Of a stretch of DNA of 64,000 bases, positions 24,935 through 35,517 are shown one piece after another (the stretch's first letter is position 1; every line of letters starts with the position of its first letter). The notes under the pieces are model-generated. The model did not search any database, was not told the origin of the DNA, and saw only the letters and a list, made by a program, of their open reading frames with translations. Position numbers and translations under genes: made by a program. The stretch spans positions 112,442-176,441 of the forward strand of contig JAJEKB010000362.1 in assembly GCA_022393335.1 (NCBI GenBank), read 5' to 3'. The DNA is from Macrotrachela quadricornifera (lineage: Eukaryota; Rotifera; Eurotatoria; Philodinida; Philodinidae).

Positions 24935-25670
24935 GCCATATACTACTTTATTGGTCCCTAACACTGGTTGCTTTTCTTTCATCCATCAATCTTTCTCTCT
25001 TATTTCAACCACTTTGCTAGTATAACAGATGTTTATTTATCACATTCTCTATTTCTTCGTACTTTTGATCTTGTTATCTCTTTGATCTTGCTCTCTTTTC
25101 TATTAAGAAAATCTATTTTTGATCATTAAATTTTTTCTACTTGTGACATTTCATCACCTCTTCTTGGATGTCTTATTCCTATGTACGTAATCTCTTGACC
25201 ACATTCAGTGCTTTGTTTTCAGAGATCAAACAAATTAACACATGATCAAACTAATTAATTCATGATGAAGCCAATTAATGTATTGCCAAAACAGTTGTAT
25301 AATCAAATAGGTTAATGAATAGGATGCATGCACAGAGCGACTCAAGAGTAAAGAAACAAAGTAAGAAATACGGAAGGTTCTGAAAAGATATATAAATGCT
25401 TCTCGTATATACTCATACAATTATCACATACGTCTGTTGTTTTGTTTAAGCTCAAAACTTTTTTCGTAGTATCTCATTTTTAGGTAACTTTTTACATAAT
25501 CAGTCTGTAAACAACATACTGATTAACAAGAATTACAAAAAAGCTGTAGACATATAGCAATTATATAAATGTACACAAGAGAAATTTATACTAGTAAAGT
25601 GGTTGAATTAAGAGAGAAAGATTGATGAAAGAAAAATAACTATTGTTGACCACAATAAGTGGTACATGGC
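24935..25670. mobile_element. MITE-like element with long terminal inverted repeats
   Basis: The left arm (about 24935-25025) and the right arm (about 25586-25670) are inverted copies of each other. The longest block, 'aatctttctctctta' plus 'ttcaaccactttgctagtat', is nearly identical, and the outer part 'gccatatactactttatt' matches the right side with a few changes. The arms are about 85-90 bp and the interior about 560 bp. There is no transposase; the small minus-strand frame at 25235-25420 has no recognisable domain. I infer a non-autonomous DNA transposon. I could not define the exact termini or a target-site duplication. Confidence 0.65.
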
Positions 25671-25908
25671 TGATTTGTATGTATTTTTGTGATTAAGGAT
25701 CATATTTGAATGATGTGAAATCTATGATTTGATTACTTAAAATAAATAATTTATGAAAACAATTAGATTTGTTAACCTTGGATATATATGGATTGAATTT
25801 AATTTTGAAAAACTCATTCATTTATTAAAAATAAGTGATGTAAATTTTCACATTTTATTTTTCTTTCAATAAACTTAATTTTTATGAAAAGGCACTATGT
25901 ATATATAT

Positions 25909-27450
25909 TCAAATCTTTTCATGTGTTAAATAATCTTGTAATAGTTGACAAGCATCAGGATCATGTTGAAATGACTAGATCAAACAAGAAATTGAATTAA
26001 TTCATAACAGATTAGATAATCTTTTACCTTTTTATACATTATTACAGCTTGATTTGAATCTTTCTTTATTCCATAACCACGTTCAAGACATCTACCAAGA
26101 ATAAATGTTGATAAAGCAATACCTTTTCGAATATATTGTGGTAAACAACATGATGCTCTTGATAATTCATCTATATTATCCAAAACAGATACTCTAAATT
26201 CATAAGAAAAAAACAAAACTTTCTTATACTATTATCTATTTTATTAAATAACCTTTTTGCTAAATCTGTTGCTTTTGTATATAGTTTTCTTGTATAATAT
26301 GCATAAACAAGAAGACCCATAGCCTAGAAAATTTTATTTTAATATTTTCTATCATATTGTTAATCTTTAACTTACATAAATATTTCCTCGTTCAGATGCT
26401 TGTCGTAAATAATCAATAGCTTGATTAATATTTTTATTTGTACCAATACCAAATAAATTCATCGCACCCATTGCACCTATAATTAAAGAATCAATTTTTG
26501 TTTATAGATATTTCAAAATTATTAATCATTTTACCAAGACTTTCAAGTGATCCATATCTTGATGCTTGATTATGCCAATAGAATGCTTTTGTTAAATTAT
26601 AAAAATTTGAATTTTTTCGTGAATAAAAAAAAGCAAGAGCTGTTTGAGCTTCTACAACTGGCTTATGTATATCATCACGAGCGGCTAATAACCACCATCT
26701 AAATTAACATATTTGTACAGATAAACATTTCAATTTTTTAAAATTACTTTTCAGCATTTTCTTCGGAATGTGGTGCACCATATCCTTGAAAAAAAGCTTT
26801 ACCTAAATGAAATTCTGCATATGGTTTGACAAAATCATGTGGATCATTTTCTTTTAATGTTATTTGAAGCATCATTTGATAAGCATTTTCCTGAGAATAT
26901 TAACAAAGAAAAAAAAAATAATTATCAATTATTATATTTAGAAGTAATTAATCAAACCGGTGTACAATCGTTAGGTGCTACTCCTTCAAAACACATTACG
27001 GCAAGTTGATATAGTGCTATAGAGAAAAATTAAAGAACTTTGTTTAATAAGATAGTACATGATTTTAAAAAATAAATATACCTCGTAAATCAGCATATTC
27101 AAGCTTTAAATACCATCTCCATGCTTTATCATATTGTTCTGTATCATAATAAAATTGTGCAAGGAGAAAATATGCTTCACGAGCTCGACATTTACATTTA
27201 ATTGGGTCATATACATTCATTCCACATTCACATTCAGCTAATGTAATTAAATCATTTTCAATTTCTTCTTCTCGACCATTTCGACGTAATAATTCACGTG
27301 TATTATCTCTCTAAAGAATTATTTTTAATAATAAAATATTTATTATTATTAAAAACTTACAAGTATAAGTCGTTCTATCATAAATTCTCTAGCACCTAAT
27401 GCTTGTGGAACAGGAACTGCAAGTTTTTCTCCAATAACATGTGCAGACAT
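25909..27450 (-). CDS. LRP2BP: LRP2-binding protein homolog, Sel1-repeat protein
   Basis: Nine exons in phase: 27450-27361, 27310-27082, 27016-26958, 26890-26748, 26698-26535, 26476-26376, 26323-26253, 26193-26028 and 25974-25909, 362 residues (human LRP2BP 347). LRP2BP is a cytosolic scaffold of TPR/Sel1-like repeats that binds the megalin tail. Repeats are visible as pairs of helices: AYFLLAQFYYDTEQYDKAW, AEFHLGKAFFQGYGAPH, ASRYGSLESLGAMGAM, ASERGNIYAMGLLVYAYYTR and FILGRCLERGYGIKKD. The run TRKLYTKATDLAKRV followed by CLPQYIRKGIALSTF is characteristic of LRP2BP among Sel1 proteins. A 3'-splice-like 'ttcattatag' lies five bases before the ATG. The gene is divergent from Ral, about 1.4 kb away. 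Confidence 0.88.
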
Positions 27451-28826
27451 TTTTCTATAATGAAATCATTGAAAAAAAAACGAAAGTAGTATTTAAAATA
27501 AATGACATTGTATTGTGAAAATCTTATCAAACTTGATTGAAGTGCTGACAGTGATAATATCATAAACTGGCATAAAGATAAATCATATAACGAAAGAATT
27601 GATATTCAATTTTTAAGTTCAACATTAATATAGATTTGTGTCAGAGACCGAAACGAGTCAAAAAATCTGACTTGACTCGACTCGTTTTCGGTCTTTGATC
27701 TGCATGACGACAGATTGGAATAAAGAAAACAACGTTGAAAATGTCTCAATATTAGTTTTTCTCGAGTGTATAATCGCATTGCAGTTCCTAACCTACCACA
27801 TTGAACTAGGATCATTAAATCATCCACTATATGTAAAGTTTTTTGCATATATTTTCAAAGATGTTGATGCTTTAATATTTGAAATTAAAAAACCGTCACG
27901 TACGTTTTTATTTAAGTAAAGAGACTTTTATATATGAATTTTCTGAAATTTTTAACCCTATGCCTTAAAGAAGAAGAAGAATACTCGTCATAGATTTGAA
28001 AAGTTTTATATCTATTTAATAATTCGAATTTTTGTGTTTTTGCAATCATCGAACTCTAGATTGTGTTCTCGCGAAAAAAAGATTTCAGTCCTCTCCCTCA
28101 TGTTTGGTTATTATGCCCTATACTATGCATTTTCTCTTTCCCGAAAGGATAAATCTATATAAGATACAGTTTAATATACGCTATTGTATTAATTTTGAAT
28201 TTAAAATAAAAAAATTTCAAGTCAATATCACCTTTCTTTTTAAAAATATGAATTTTCAGATTTAAAGAAACTTTTATACCAAAACAAAATAATATTCGAT
28301 TGTAAACAAATATATTTTTTTGTTCAGTCATTTGTTACCATTTACTTGGTTATTGTGATGGAAAAATCTCTTTTCAAAAAATATCCATTTTATATAAATT
28401 AAATAAAACAATAAGAAATTTCTTTTTATTTTCAAAATAATTATTTTTCTCGATAAAAAATAATTTTTTTCAATTCATCATTTCAAGCAACTAGCGTCAT
28501 CTTGTATGCGTCATACCTTGTAAAGGTCATCCAATGAGCGTTAATTTTTTTTCGTATATGTTTATTTTCTTGCTTCATTCTTTGCAAAGAATCAAAAAAA
28601 AACCTTCGACAATAAGTAGATAAATATTCTCATATTTGTATTTTTACTAATTTTCATTAATTATCATTAATTATTTGTCTAATAGTAATATTAAATTATT
28701 CTAATCTGTTATTAATTAGTCTCTGACAGATAGACGAAAAATAAACATATGTAAGATGAAGATATATGTATTTGTATATTGTATAATATATGAATCATAT
28801 TTTAGATTTATTTTTTATTATTAATA
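27451..28826. other. Divergent intergenic region between LRP2BP and Ral
   Basis: Contains the promoters of both flanking genes and the hairpin at 27642-27697. Open frames at 27606-27919 and 28032-28265 show no protein-like features and I do not call them. Confidence 0.5.
27642..27697. repeat. Strong hairpin between divergent genes
   Basis: The left arm 27642-27659 (cagagaccgaaacgagtc) pairs with 27679-27697, with one bulged base and one G:T-type mismatch; the loop is about 19 nt. It is GC-richer than the surroundings. It may be a small transposon relic or a structured element. Confidence 0.65.
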
Positions 28827-29750
28827 ATGGCGGCATCAAATAAAGCAACTGCCGTCTATCGGCTAATTATGGTTAAAATTAAAATATATTTTTTTTTCTA
28901 TTAAAAAAGATGTATTTTTATTTATTTAGGTTGGAAGTGGTGGTGTAGGAAAATCCGCTTTAACACTTCAATATATGTATGATGAAGTAATTATAATTTA
29001 TAATCTTTATTTATTAATTTAAAAAACAATTTTTTTGTTTTAGTTTGTTGTGGATTATGAACCAACCAAAGCTGATTCATATCGAAAAACAGTTATGCTC
29101 GATGGTGAAGAAGTTCAAATTGATATATTAGATACAGCTGGTCAAGAAAATTATGCCGGTCTATATAAAAAATATTTTCATTAAAAGAAAAATTTATTTT
29201 ATTTATTTATTTTAGCTATTCGCGATACTTATATTCGTAGTGGTGAAGGATTTCTTCTTGTCTTTGATGTAACTGATGCTGAATCATTTGCTGATTTAAA
29301 TGAACTTTAGTATATATTTTTTTATACTTTCTTTTATATTTTAAATCTTTTATTCTTCTTTTTTTTTTTCAATATTTAGTGAACAAATTTTACGTGTTAA
29401 AAATGGTGGAACAAATATTCCAGCAATATTAGTTGGAAATAAAATTGATTTATCTGATAGACGTAAAGTATCACTTGAAGAAGCTGAACAAAAAGCACGT
29501 AATTGGTCAATTCGTTATATTGAAACATCAGCTAAAACAAAACATAATGTTGATAAGGTAAAATTAGAAATAATATAAAGATATTAATACCTGTTTTTTG
29601 TTTTTCTTTTAAAAAAAGGTTTTCTCTGAATTAATGCGAATTGTTCGACCATTTAAAAAGCCAATACGAGAGCCTAATCCAGTAACACTTGGTGGACGTC
29701 CACCAAAATCTCCTAAACCCAAAAAAGACAAAAAATGTATTATTTTATAA
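28827..29750 (+). CDS. RALA: Ras-like small GTPase Ral
   Basis: Six exons in phase: 28827-28871, 28930-28986, 29044-29158, 29216-29309, 29380-29557 and 29619-29750, 206 residues, the same length as human RALA. Ral GTPases act downstream of RalGDS and direct exocyst-dependent secretion and membrane traffic. The P-loop is GSGGVGKSA, the effector loop [11 protein letters not shown] is diagnostic of Ral rather than Ras or Rap, switch II is DTAGQENYA, and the base-binding motifs are NKID and ETSAK. The C-terminus is a lysine-rich run ending in CIIL, a CaaX box with final Leu, which predicts geranylgeranylation. The hypervariable tail is proline-rich ([12 protein letters not shown]), unlike the vertebrate tail. 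A 'catattttag' acceptor-like motif lies about 21 bases before the ATG. The single copy cannot be assigned to RalA or RalB. Confidence 0.95.
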
Positions 29751-30403
29751 GAGAGGACAAAAAAAAAGAGCAATCATTCCTATTAATCAACAGATTTATC
29801 TCTTCTTTTCTTTTTCTTATTCAATTCAATTTAACATCAAACAACAGTGAAGATAATAAAAATACTAGAAAAGAATAACAAAAAATTTGTCTTTTTTGTG
29901 CAATTCATCGTTTTTTTTTCTTCTTCTTTTTGTATATATGTGTATTTCACTCAAGTTTAATGAGGATCAATACACATAGATTCACATAAAAAAACATTAA
30001 ATGATTTATTTACTCTTTATTCTTCCTTTTTTTTTCTTTTTGTACACACGCACTTGTTTGTTCTGCTTAAGAAAAAATAAAACAATTTGATCAAATAAAT
30101 ATGAAACTAAAAATAAAATAATCTTCTATGATTCATTACTATTGAATTAAGTATATCAAATTTACTAATATTTTTTTATTTTCAAAATGATTATATCTTC
30201 AAGGTTGTAATCTTATAGTTAGAAATCAAAAAAATTTTTTTTAGATGATTATTTAACTTCTTATAACATTTAAAATAAAGAAATATAATATCGGTCTAGA
30301 TTGTAATCTGATAGAAAGTGTTAGAAAACTGATTCTTTTACTGTCAAATAGAGCAAAATCTGCAGAATAAAACTGTATTTTCATTTTTCATAAGGCATCA
30401 ACA
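29751..30403. other. Ral 3' UTR and spacer
   Basis: Holds several AATAAA motifs (for example near 30077 and 30096) that could serve Ral polyadenylation. No coding frame seen. Confidence 0.5.
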
Positions 30404-30865
30404 ATGCTTTTTTGCTATATTCTGATTTTTCTAATTAACATATCTTCTACATATATTCATCAATCGAGCCAAAACTTCGTATGCAATTCATCACCGATAC
30501 AGGTCCTGAAAAATCATGATTGTCAAACCTCTCATCTAGATGATAATGCTGAGGCTATTGTGTTTTGCTCAGCCACAGAAGTTTGTGAAATCTGTCTTTT
30601 TCGGAATGATTTGAGACTCCCATTTTTAAAAAAAACGAGCTTAAATCATCCAGATGATACAGCTTTACGAATTCTTCAAGAAGATCAAATTCAACTTTAC
30701 CATCAAAAGGTTATTTTCATATAAAATTTTTGAGAGAAGAGAGCCATCATAAAAGTCGTATGGCATCCGTTTTCGTTAAAGTAAAAGAGACTCACATTTC
30801 AGCCTGAGAATATTCGTTCTGGCCGAAAATTTTTTTCAGTACAGTATTTTTTCTGTAGAACATAG
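30404..30865 (+). CDS. Possible small secreted cysteine-containing protein
   Basis: An open frame starts at 30404 with a good signal-peptide-like N-terminus (MLFCYILIFLINISSTYIHQ) followed by a polar region with Cys at FVCNSS, HDCQTS, VFCSAT and CEICLF. Read unspliced it ends at 30724. A GT at 30710 and an AG at 30801-30802 would join it in phase to a second exon 30803-30865, giving 122 residues that end FFCRT. Codon use is mixed rather than purely AT-driven. No family is recognised, there is no neighbour support, and the splice model is guesswork, so this is a weak call. Confidence 0.3.
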
Positions 30866-32503
30866 CAATGTTAAAAACATTTTGAAAATGATCATGAATC
30901 TCTAATCGCAGAGAAAACATTAATTTTTGGTCGGTTACAAAGCACTTTGAACGCCTATTGAAAACTGAAAATTTTCATCGTTGATCAATTCACAATATTT
31001 TTTTTTTTGAAGTATGTATATTTTTGTATCAATTTAAATAAACATTAGTATGATAATCAGTTTGTAGTCTATTTAATTAATTATTATTCAGAAAAAAAAA
31101 TGCGAAATAACTTGAGAAAAATTAAATAAGTAAATGATGATTACTAATACAAAATAGAAAAAATCAAAAACTCTACTATATACATATATTAATGAATCCT
31201 TCAGTCAGTGATATCACTCGACAGAGTATTTAATTGTCTACAAAACTGTTGCCTTTATTTTTCTGATAGATTGTATTTATCAATGTAAAATTCATGAAAT
31301 TAATACCTACTTAATCATACAGATGTGAAAACTCAAAAAAATGTCGAGATTTTTTTAAAAACATATTTTATGGAGAGGACTCGTGAGATAAAATCATAAA
31401 TCTATCACCTTCTGTAGTTCACTTTCAATAGCCTAGAAAGATAGAATATGTAGAAATATCAAAAAAAGCCTTCTGAACTGATCCAAGTTATTGTTTTCGA
31501 TTGATTCAAAGCAAGCTAAATGTTTCAACTGTTCAAAATGGCTACATAAACAATCTTGTACAAAATTTAATTATACATTCGATCATCTGAGAATCAGTAT
31601 TTATCAAACAAATTCGATCTTTTATTCTCCTAAATAAAAACACTTTCATAATTAAGTCAAAAACATATACATATAGAGTAAAAGATTCTCTGTATTTTCA
31701 TTCACAAAACTTCGCTTTTAACATTAATCTTGATTGGCATATATATTTCTATAAACGAATTTTGTTTTCTTCAGAACAATAGAATAGGTATTATCTTGCA
31801 AATTTAACATGAGCACGGAATATCTCTTTGGAAGGCAAAGTCAATAATGATCTAGAAATAAAACAATAAAGCAAAAGAAACTCCCGAAGGACTATATGAA
31901 TGCTGTGCTTCGCATCGCATTAATAATCTATAGAATATGAAATAAGGATCTCACTAGAGATCGCTATAATCGACATCATATTCTTTTTTTCTCATTTAGT
32001 ACAAAGGTAATGTGACAAGTGACAAAAGTGAAAAAGAATGCCGAATACAGACTGTCCCATATCATCAATTGATATATACTCAATAGATAAATATCATTTT
32101 TGGATAGAAAAATCGATTTCCATTTATTTCTCTGATATAATACAAAGACAACACTAAATTTATAATTCTTATAATTATTGTAAAAAAAAAGGAACTTTAT
32201 ATTAATGGATAGCATTTAATTTGTCTTTTTTTTACTAAGAATTATTTGAAAAAAAATCAATATATGTTCGAATATCACCTATATCAATTTTTGTTAGTAG
32301 CATAGTTTATATATTAATAATAACTATGAATCCTCATTCTCACCCTCAAGATTGTGAACATCATTTTTTTTGAAAGATTAAATTAACGTTATATAGATTT
32401 TTGTTTGCCATACGAGTGTTTTTTGACATAAAAAATACGACCTTAATAATTGAAAAAGAAATGATTTATATTTCTCAATATTTATTTAATTAAATATATG
32501 AAA
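30866..32503. other. Intergenic DNA
   Basis: AT-rich spacer between the doubtful small gene and the 3' end of the GH31 gene. The frame at 31976-32215 looks random. Nothing else seen. Confidence 0.5.
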
Positions 32504-35323
32504 TTATCCTTCATTTATTTCATATGAACGTTTTTCATTTGTTGGAAAACGCCATTGAAATTTTTTTTCTTTTCCTTCTATAATAAATGTTTCAATATGT
32601 ATTCGATATTTATCACATGAAAGACGAATTGTTTGTAAATCAAATGTTCCTTTTGATTCATTATAATAATCTAATGTTTCACCATCATCATCATATAAAT
32701 TAAATTCACTAAGACCATTTTCTTCAAATGGATAAACACGTATTTCTAAATTATTATCTACTTCAAATGGTAATAATGCACCTTCACGTACAAATAATGG
32801 AAATATATCTAATGTTGCTGATACTGTAATTATTTGTCCACCATTATATATTTCATCTGTCCAAAAATTATACCATTTTGTACCAGATGGTAAATATAAT
32901 TTTCTATTAGTTGCATTTTCTTCATAAACAGATGCTACAAGTAACCATGGACCAAGAAGAAATTCAAATGATTGATCACGACATTTAATATCAGATTGAA
33001 AATGATAAACAGTTGGACGAATTATTGGATGCCCAGTTATCATAGTTTCATGCATAAGTGAATATAAATATGATTGTAAACGTTTACGAAAACGTAATGC
33101 ATCATGTATAAGTGGTAAAGCATCTTCATACATCCATAATGAATTTTCACTATTATCATCATTATTTTCATCTTGATTTGGACGCCATGAATGTACACAA
33201 AATCTTGGATGAAATATTCCATTTTGTATCCAACGAACAAATAATTCAAGTGAAGGTTTTTCACCAGCAAATCCACCTATATCATGACCAATTAATGGAA
33301 AACCACTTAAAGATAAATTTAAACCCATTGGAATATTATATTTTAATGTATGCCATGAACAACGATTATCTCCTGTCCATGTACCACCATATCGTTGTGT
33401 ACCTGGACATGCAGCACGTGTTAATAACCATGGACGACAATTTGAATTAGCTGATATTTGTGCATCATATGATGCTTTAACCATTAATAATGTTTGTATA
33501 GGTCTCATAGATGCAATTGATTGATTATTAAAACATTTTGCATTAGAATTTCTTATATTATATTCATTATTATCATTCCATGTACAATCAATTCCATTTG
33601 ATAATAATTTTGTTGTTACTTGATTTTTCCACCATGTAACAGTATCAGGATTCGTAAAATCTAAATGTGCACCAAGACCACCCCAAAATGGTGCAAGATC
33701 AGGTTGATCTTTATTTTCATCTTGAATAAATAATGATTGACATTCATTAAAATATGGATGTGTTGTAAGCATAGCTGGTTTAATATTTGCTAAGATTTTT
33801 ATTCCAGCTTGATGAAAATTTTTTGTTAATGTTAATGGTGATGGTACACGTTTTTTATCCCAAACAAATACATATCGTTTATTATCATCACTATTCATTG
33901 AATAACCAGATGATAAATGAAAACCAGTACATTCAATATTATATTTTGAACATTTATCAATAAATTTTTGAAGCATATCTTGAGCATTTAATGCATCTGT
34001 ATATTTCATAGCTGAACCTAAATATCCAAGTGTCCATTTTGGTGCTAATGGACAACGACCAGTTAATTTTGTATATTGTTCAATAACATGTTCAATTAAA
34101 GGACCATTTATAAAATAATAATCAAGATCAGGATCTTCTGTTTCAAAATATAACATATCACCAAAATAATTATTAATTTCACAACCCATATCAAATGTAC
34201 AATCATATGTTGTATCATAAAATAAACCAAATGCATGATCATGTCGTAATGTTATATAAAATGGAATATGTTTATAAAGTGGATCACTATATTCAGCATT
34301 ATAACCCATAGCATCCGTATTTCTCATACGATATCGACGAAATTTTTTATTAAGTGGACCACTTTTTTCACCTAAACCATAATAATAATATTGATCATCA
34401 GTTGATGGTCGTGATAATGTATGACGAAATTGTTTTGTTGAATAAGAATATTGATAACTACAAATAGGATTATCTTGTAAAAGAATTTCATTATTTATTA
34501 ACCATGTTATTGCAAATGGTTTATTTAAATAAATTTTACATTGAAGATTTTCAGTAGATAATATTAAATGATCTTTATTATCAATTATCTCATAAAAACA
34601 AACATTATTATTATTATTCGATGCTGGAATATTATGGCGGGGACGACCTTCATATGGAACATCCTCAGTTTCTTCATCAATAATAGCCCATGTATGTGTA
34701 GTAACTGGTTCTCCTTTAGGCCAAACTCGAATACGAATAAGATTATTAGATAAAAACGTAATTATATATTTTGTAGTTGAATTTTCTTGAGAAAATAGTA
34801 TACTATTATTTTTTTTATCTTCTGTCCAATGTAAAGTGACACATTCAACGGAATNNNNNNNNNNNNNNNNNNNNNNNNNNNNNNNNNNNNNNNNNNNNNN
34901 NNNNNNNNNNNNNNNNNNNNNNNNNNNNNNNNNNNNNNNNNNNNNNNNNNNNNNNNNNNNNNNNNNNNNNNNNNNNNNNNNNNNNNNNNNNNNNNNNNNN
35001 NNNNNNNNNNNNNNNNNNNNNNNNNNNNNNNNNNNNNNNNNNNNNNNNNNNNNNNNNNNNNNNNNNNNNNNNNNNNNNNNNNNNNNNNNNNNNNNNNNNN
35101 NNNNNNNNNNNNNNNNNNNNNNNNNNNNNNNNNNNNNNNNNNNNNNNNNNNNNNNNNNNNNNNNNNNNNNNNNNNNNNNNNNNNNNNNNNNNNNNNNNNN
35201 NNNNNNNNNNNNNNNNNNNNNNNNNNNNNNNNNNNNNNNNNNNNNNNNNNNNNNNNNNNNNGTAAAGTAAATTTCAAATTCCAACAACCCCATTAATAAA
35301 ATAGCTGTTATTCTCATGCTCAT
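32504..35323 (-). CDS. Glycoside hydrolase family 31 enzyme (alpha-glucosidase type), intronless
   Basis: One uninterrupted frame from the ATG at 35323 to the TAA at 32504, except for 407 N at 34855-35261. GH31 enzymes are retaining alpha-glycosidases. Visible motifs, in gap-inclusive numbering: an N-terminal beta-domain, QFRHTLSRPSTDDQYYYYGL, GLGEKSGPLN, YTDALNAQDML, the nucleophile motif WNDNNEY (Asp584), the acid/base motif TWTGDNRCSW (Asp652), GHDIGGF, and the distal beta-domain GTKWYNFWTDEIYNGG. HDIGGF and the WNDNNEY nucleophile are of bacterial YicI/AgdB style rather than the GADxCGF of animal lysosomal or intestinal enzymes. It has no intron in a neighbourhood where nearly every gene has several. 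Horizontal acquisition is a reasonable inference. The start is uncertain because the N-terminal part lies in the gap; substrate specificity cannot be told. Confidence 0.85.
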   Translation of the reverse strand: MSMRITAILLMGLLEFEIYFXXXXXXXXXXXXXXXXXXXXXXXXXXXXXXXXXXXXXXXXXXXXXXXXXXXXXXXXXXXXXXXXXXXXXXXXXXXXXXXXXXXXXXXXXXXXXXXXXXXXXXXXXXXXXXXXXXXXXXXXXXXXXXXXXXXXXXXXXSVECVTLHWTEDKKNNSILFSQENSTTKYIITFLSNNLIRIRVWPKGEPVTTHTWAIIDEETEDVPYEGRPRHNIPASNNNNNVCFYEIIDNKDHLILSTENLQCKIYLNKPFAITWLINNEILLQDNPICSYQYSYSTKQFRHTLSRPSTDDQYYYYGLGEKSGPLNKKFRRYRMRNTDAMGYNAEYSDPLYKHIPFYITLRHDHAFGLFYDTTYDCTFDMGCEINNYFGDMLYFETEDPDLDYYFINGPLIEHVIEQYTKLTGRCPLAPKWTLGYLGSAMKYTDALNAQDMLQKFIDKCSKYNIECTGFHLSSGYSMNSDDNKRYVFVWDKKRVPSPLTLTKNFHQAGIKILANIKPAMLTTHPYFNECQSLFIQDENKDQPDLAPFWGGLGAHLDFTNPDTVTWWKNQVTTKLLSNGIDCTWNDNNEYNIRNSNAKCFNNQSIASMRPIQTLLMVKASYDAQISANSNCRPWLLTRAACPGTQRYGGTWTGDNRCSWHTLKYNIPMGLNLSLSGFPLIGHDIGGFAGEKPSLELFVRWIQNGIFHPRFCVHSWRPNQDENNDDNSENSLWMYEDALPLIHDALRFRKRLQSYLYSLMHETMITGHPIIRPTVYHFQSDIKCRDQSFEFLLGPWLLVASVYEENATNRKLYLPSGTKWYNFWTDEIYNGGQIITVSATLDIFPLFVREGALLPFEVDNNLEIRVYPFEENGLSEFNLYDDDGETLDYYNESKGTFDLQTIRLSCDKYRIHIETFIIEGKEKKFQWRFPTNEKRSYEINEG
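34855..35261. other. Assembly gap
   Basis: A run of 407 N inside the N-terminal region of the GH31 gene. Apparent open frames through it on either strand are artefacts unless the gap length is exact. Confidence 1.
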
Positions 35324-35517
35324 GAAAATAAATCATTCATGCAAATCGAAATGTTTTGTTTTGTTTTTTTTTTTGAAAAGAGCAGAGCAAGAAAAACAAA
35401 AAACCCACTTCATCCTCAATATTATCAACCAATGATGTTTCTTTTCGTTGAAAACGCTAAATTATAGTTGAAATAAATGATATAGACAAAGAGAAAAAAA
35501 AGAAAACTAATCTAATT

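Noticed and set aside
25235..25420. Minus-strand frame inside the MITE-like element
   Set aside because: Too short for a transposase and no DDE or zinc-finger motif.
33112..33450. Plus-strand frame rich in His/Tyr/Met opposite the GH31 gene
   Set aside because: Antisense of a real coding region; the His/Met bias arises from the complement of Asn/Asp codons.
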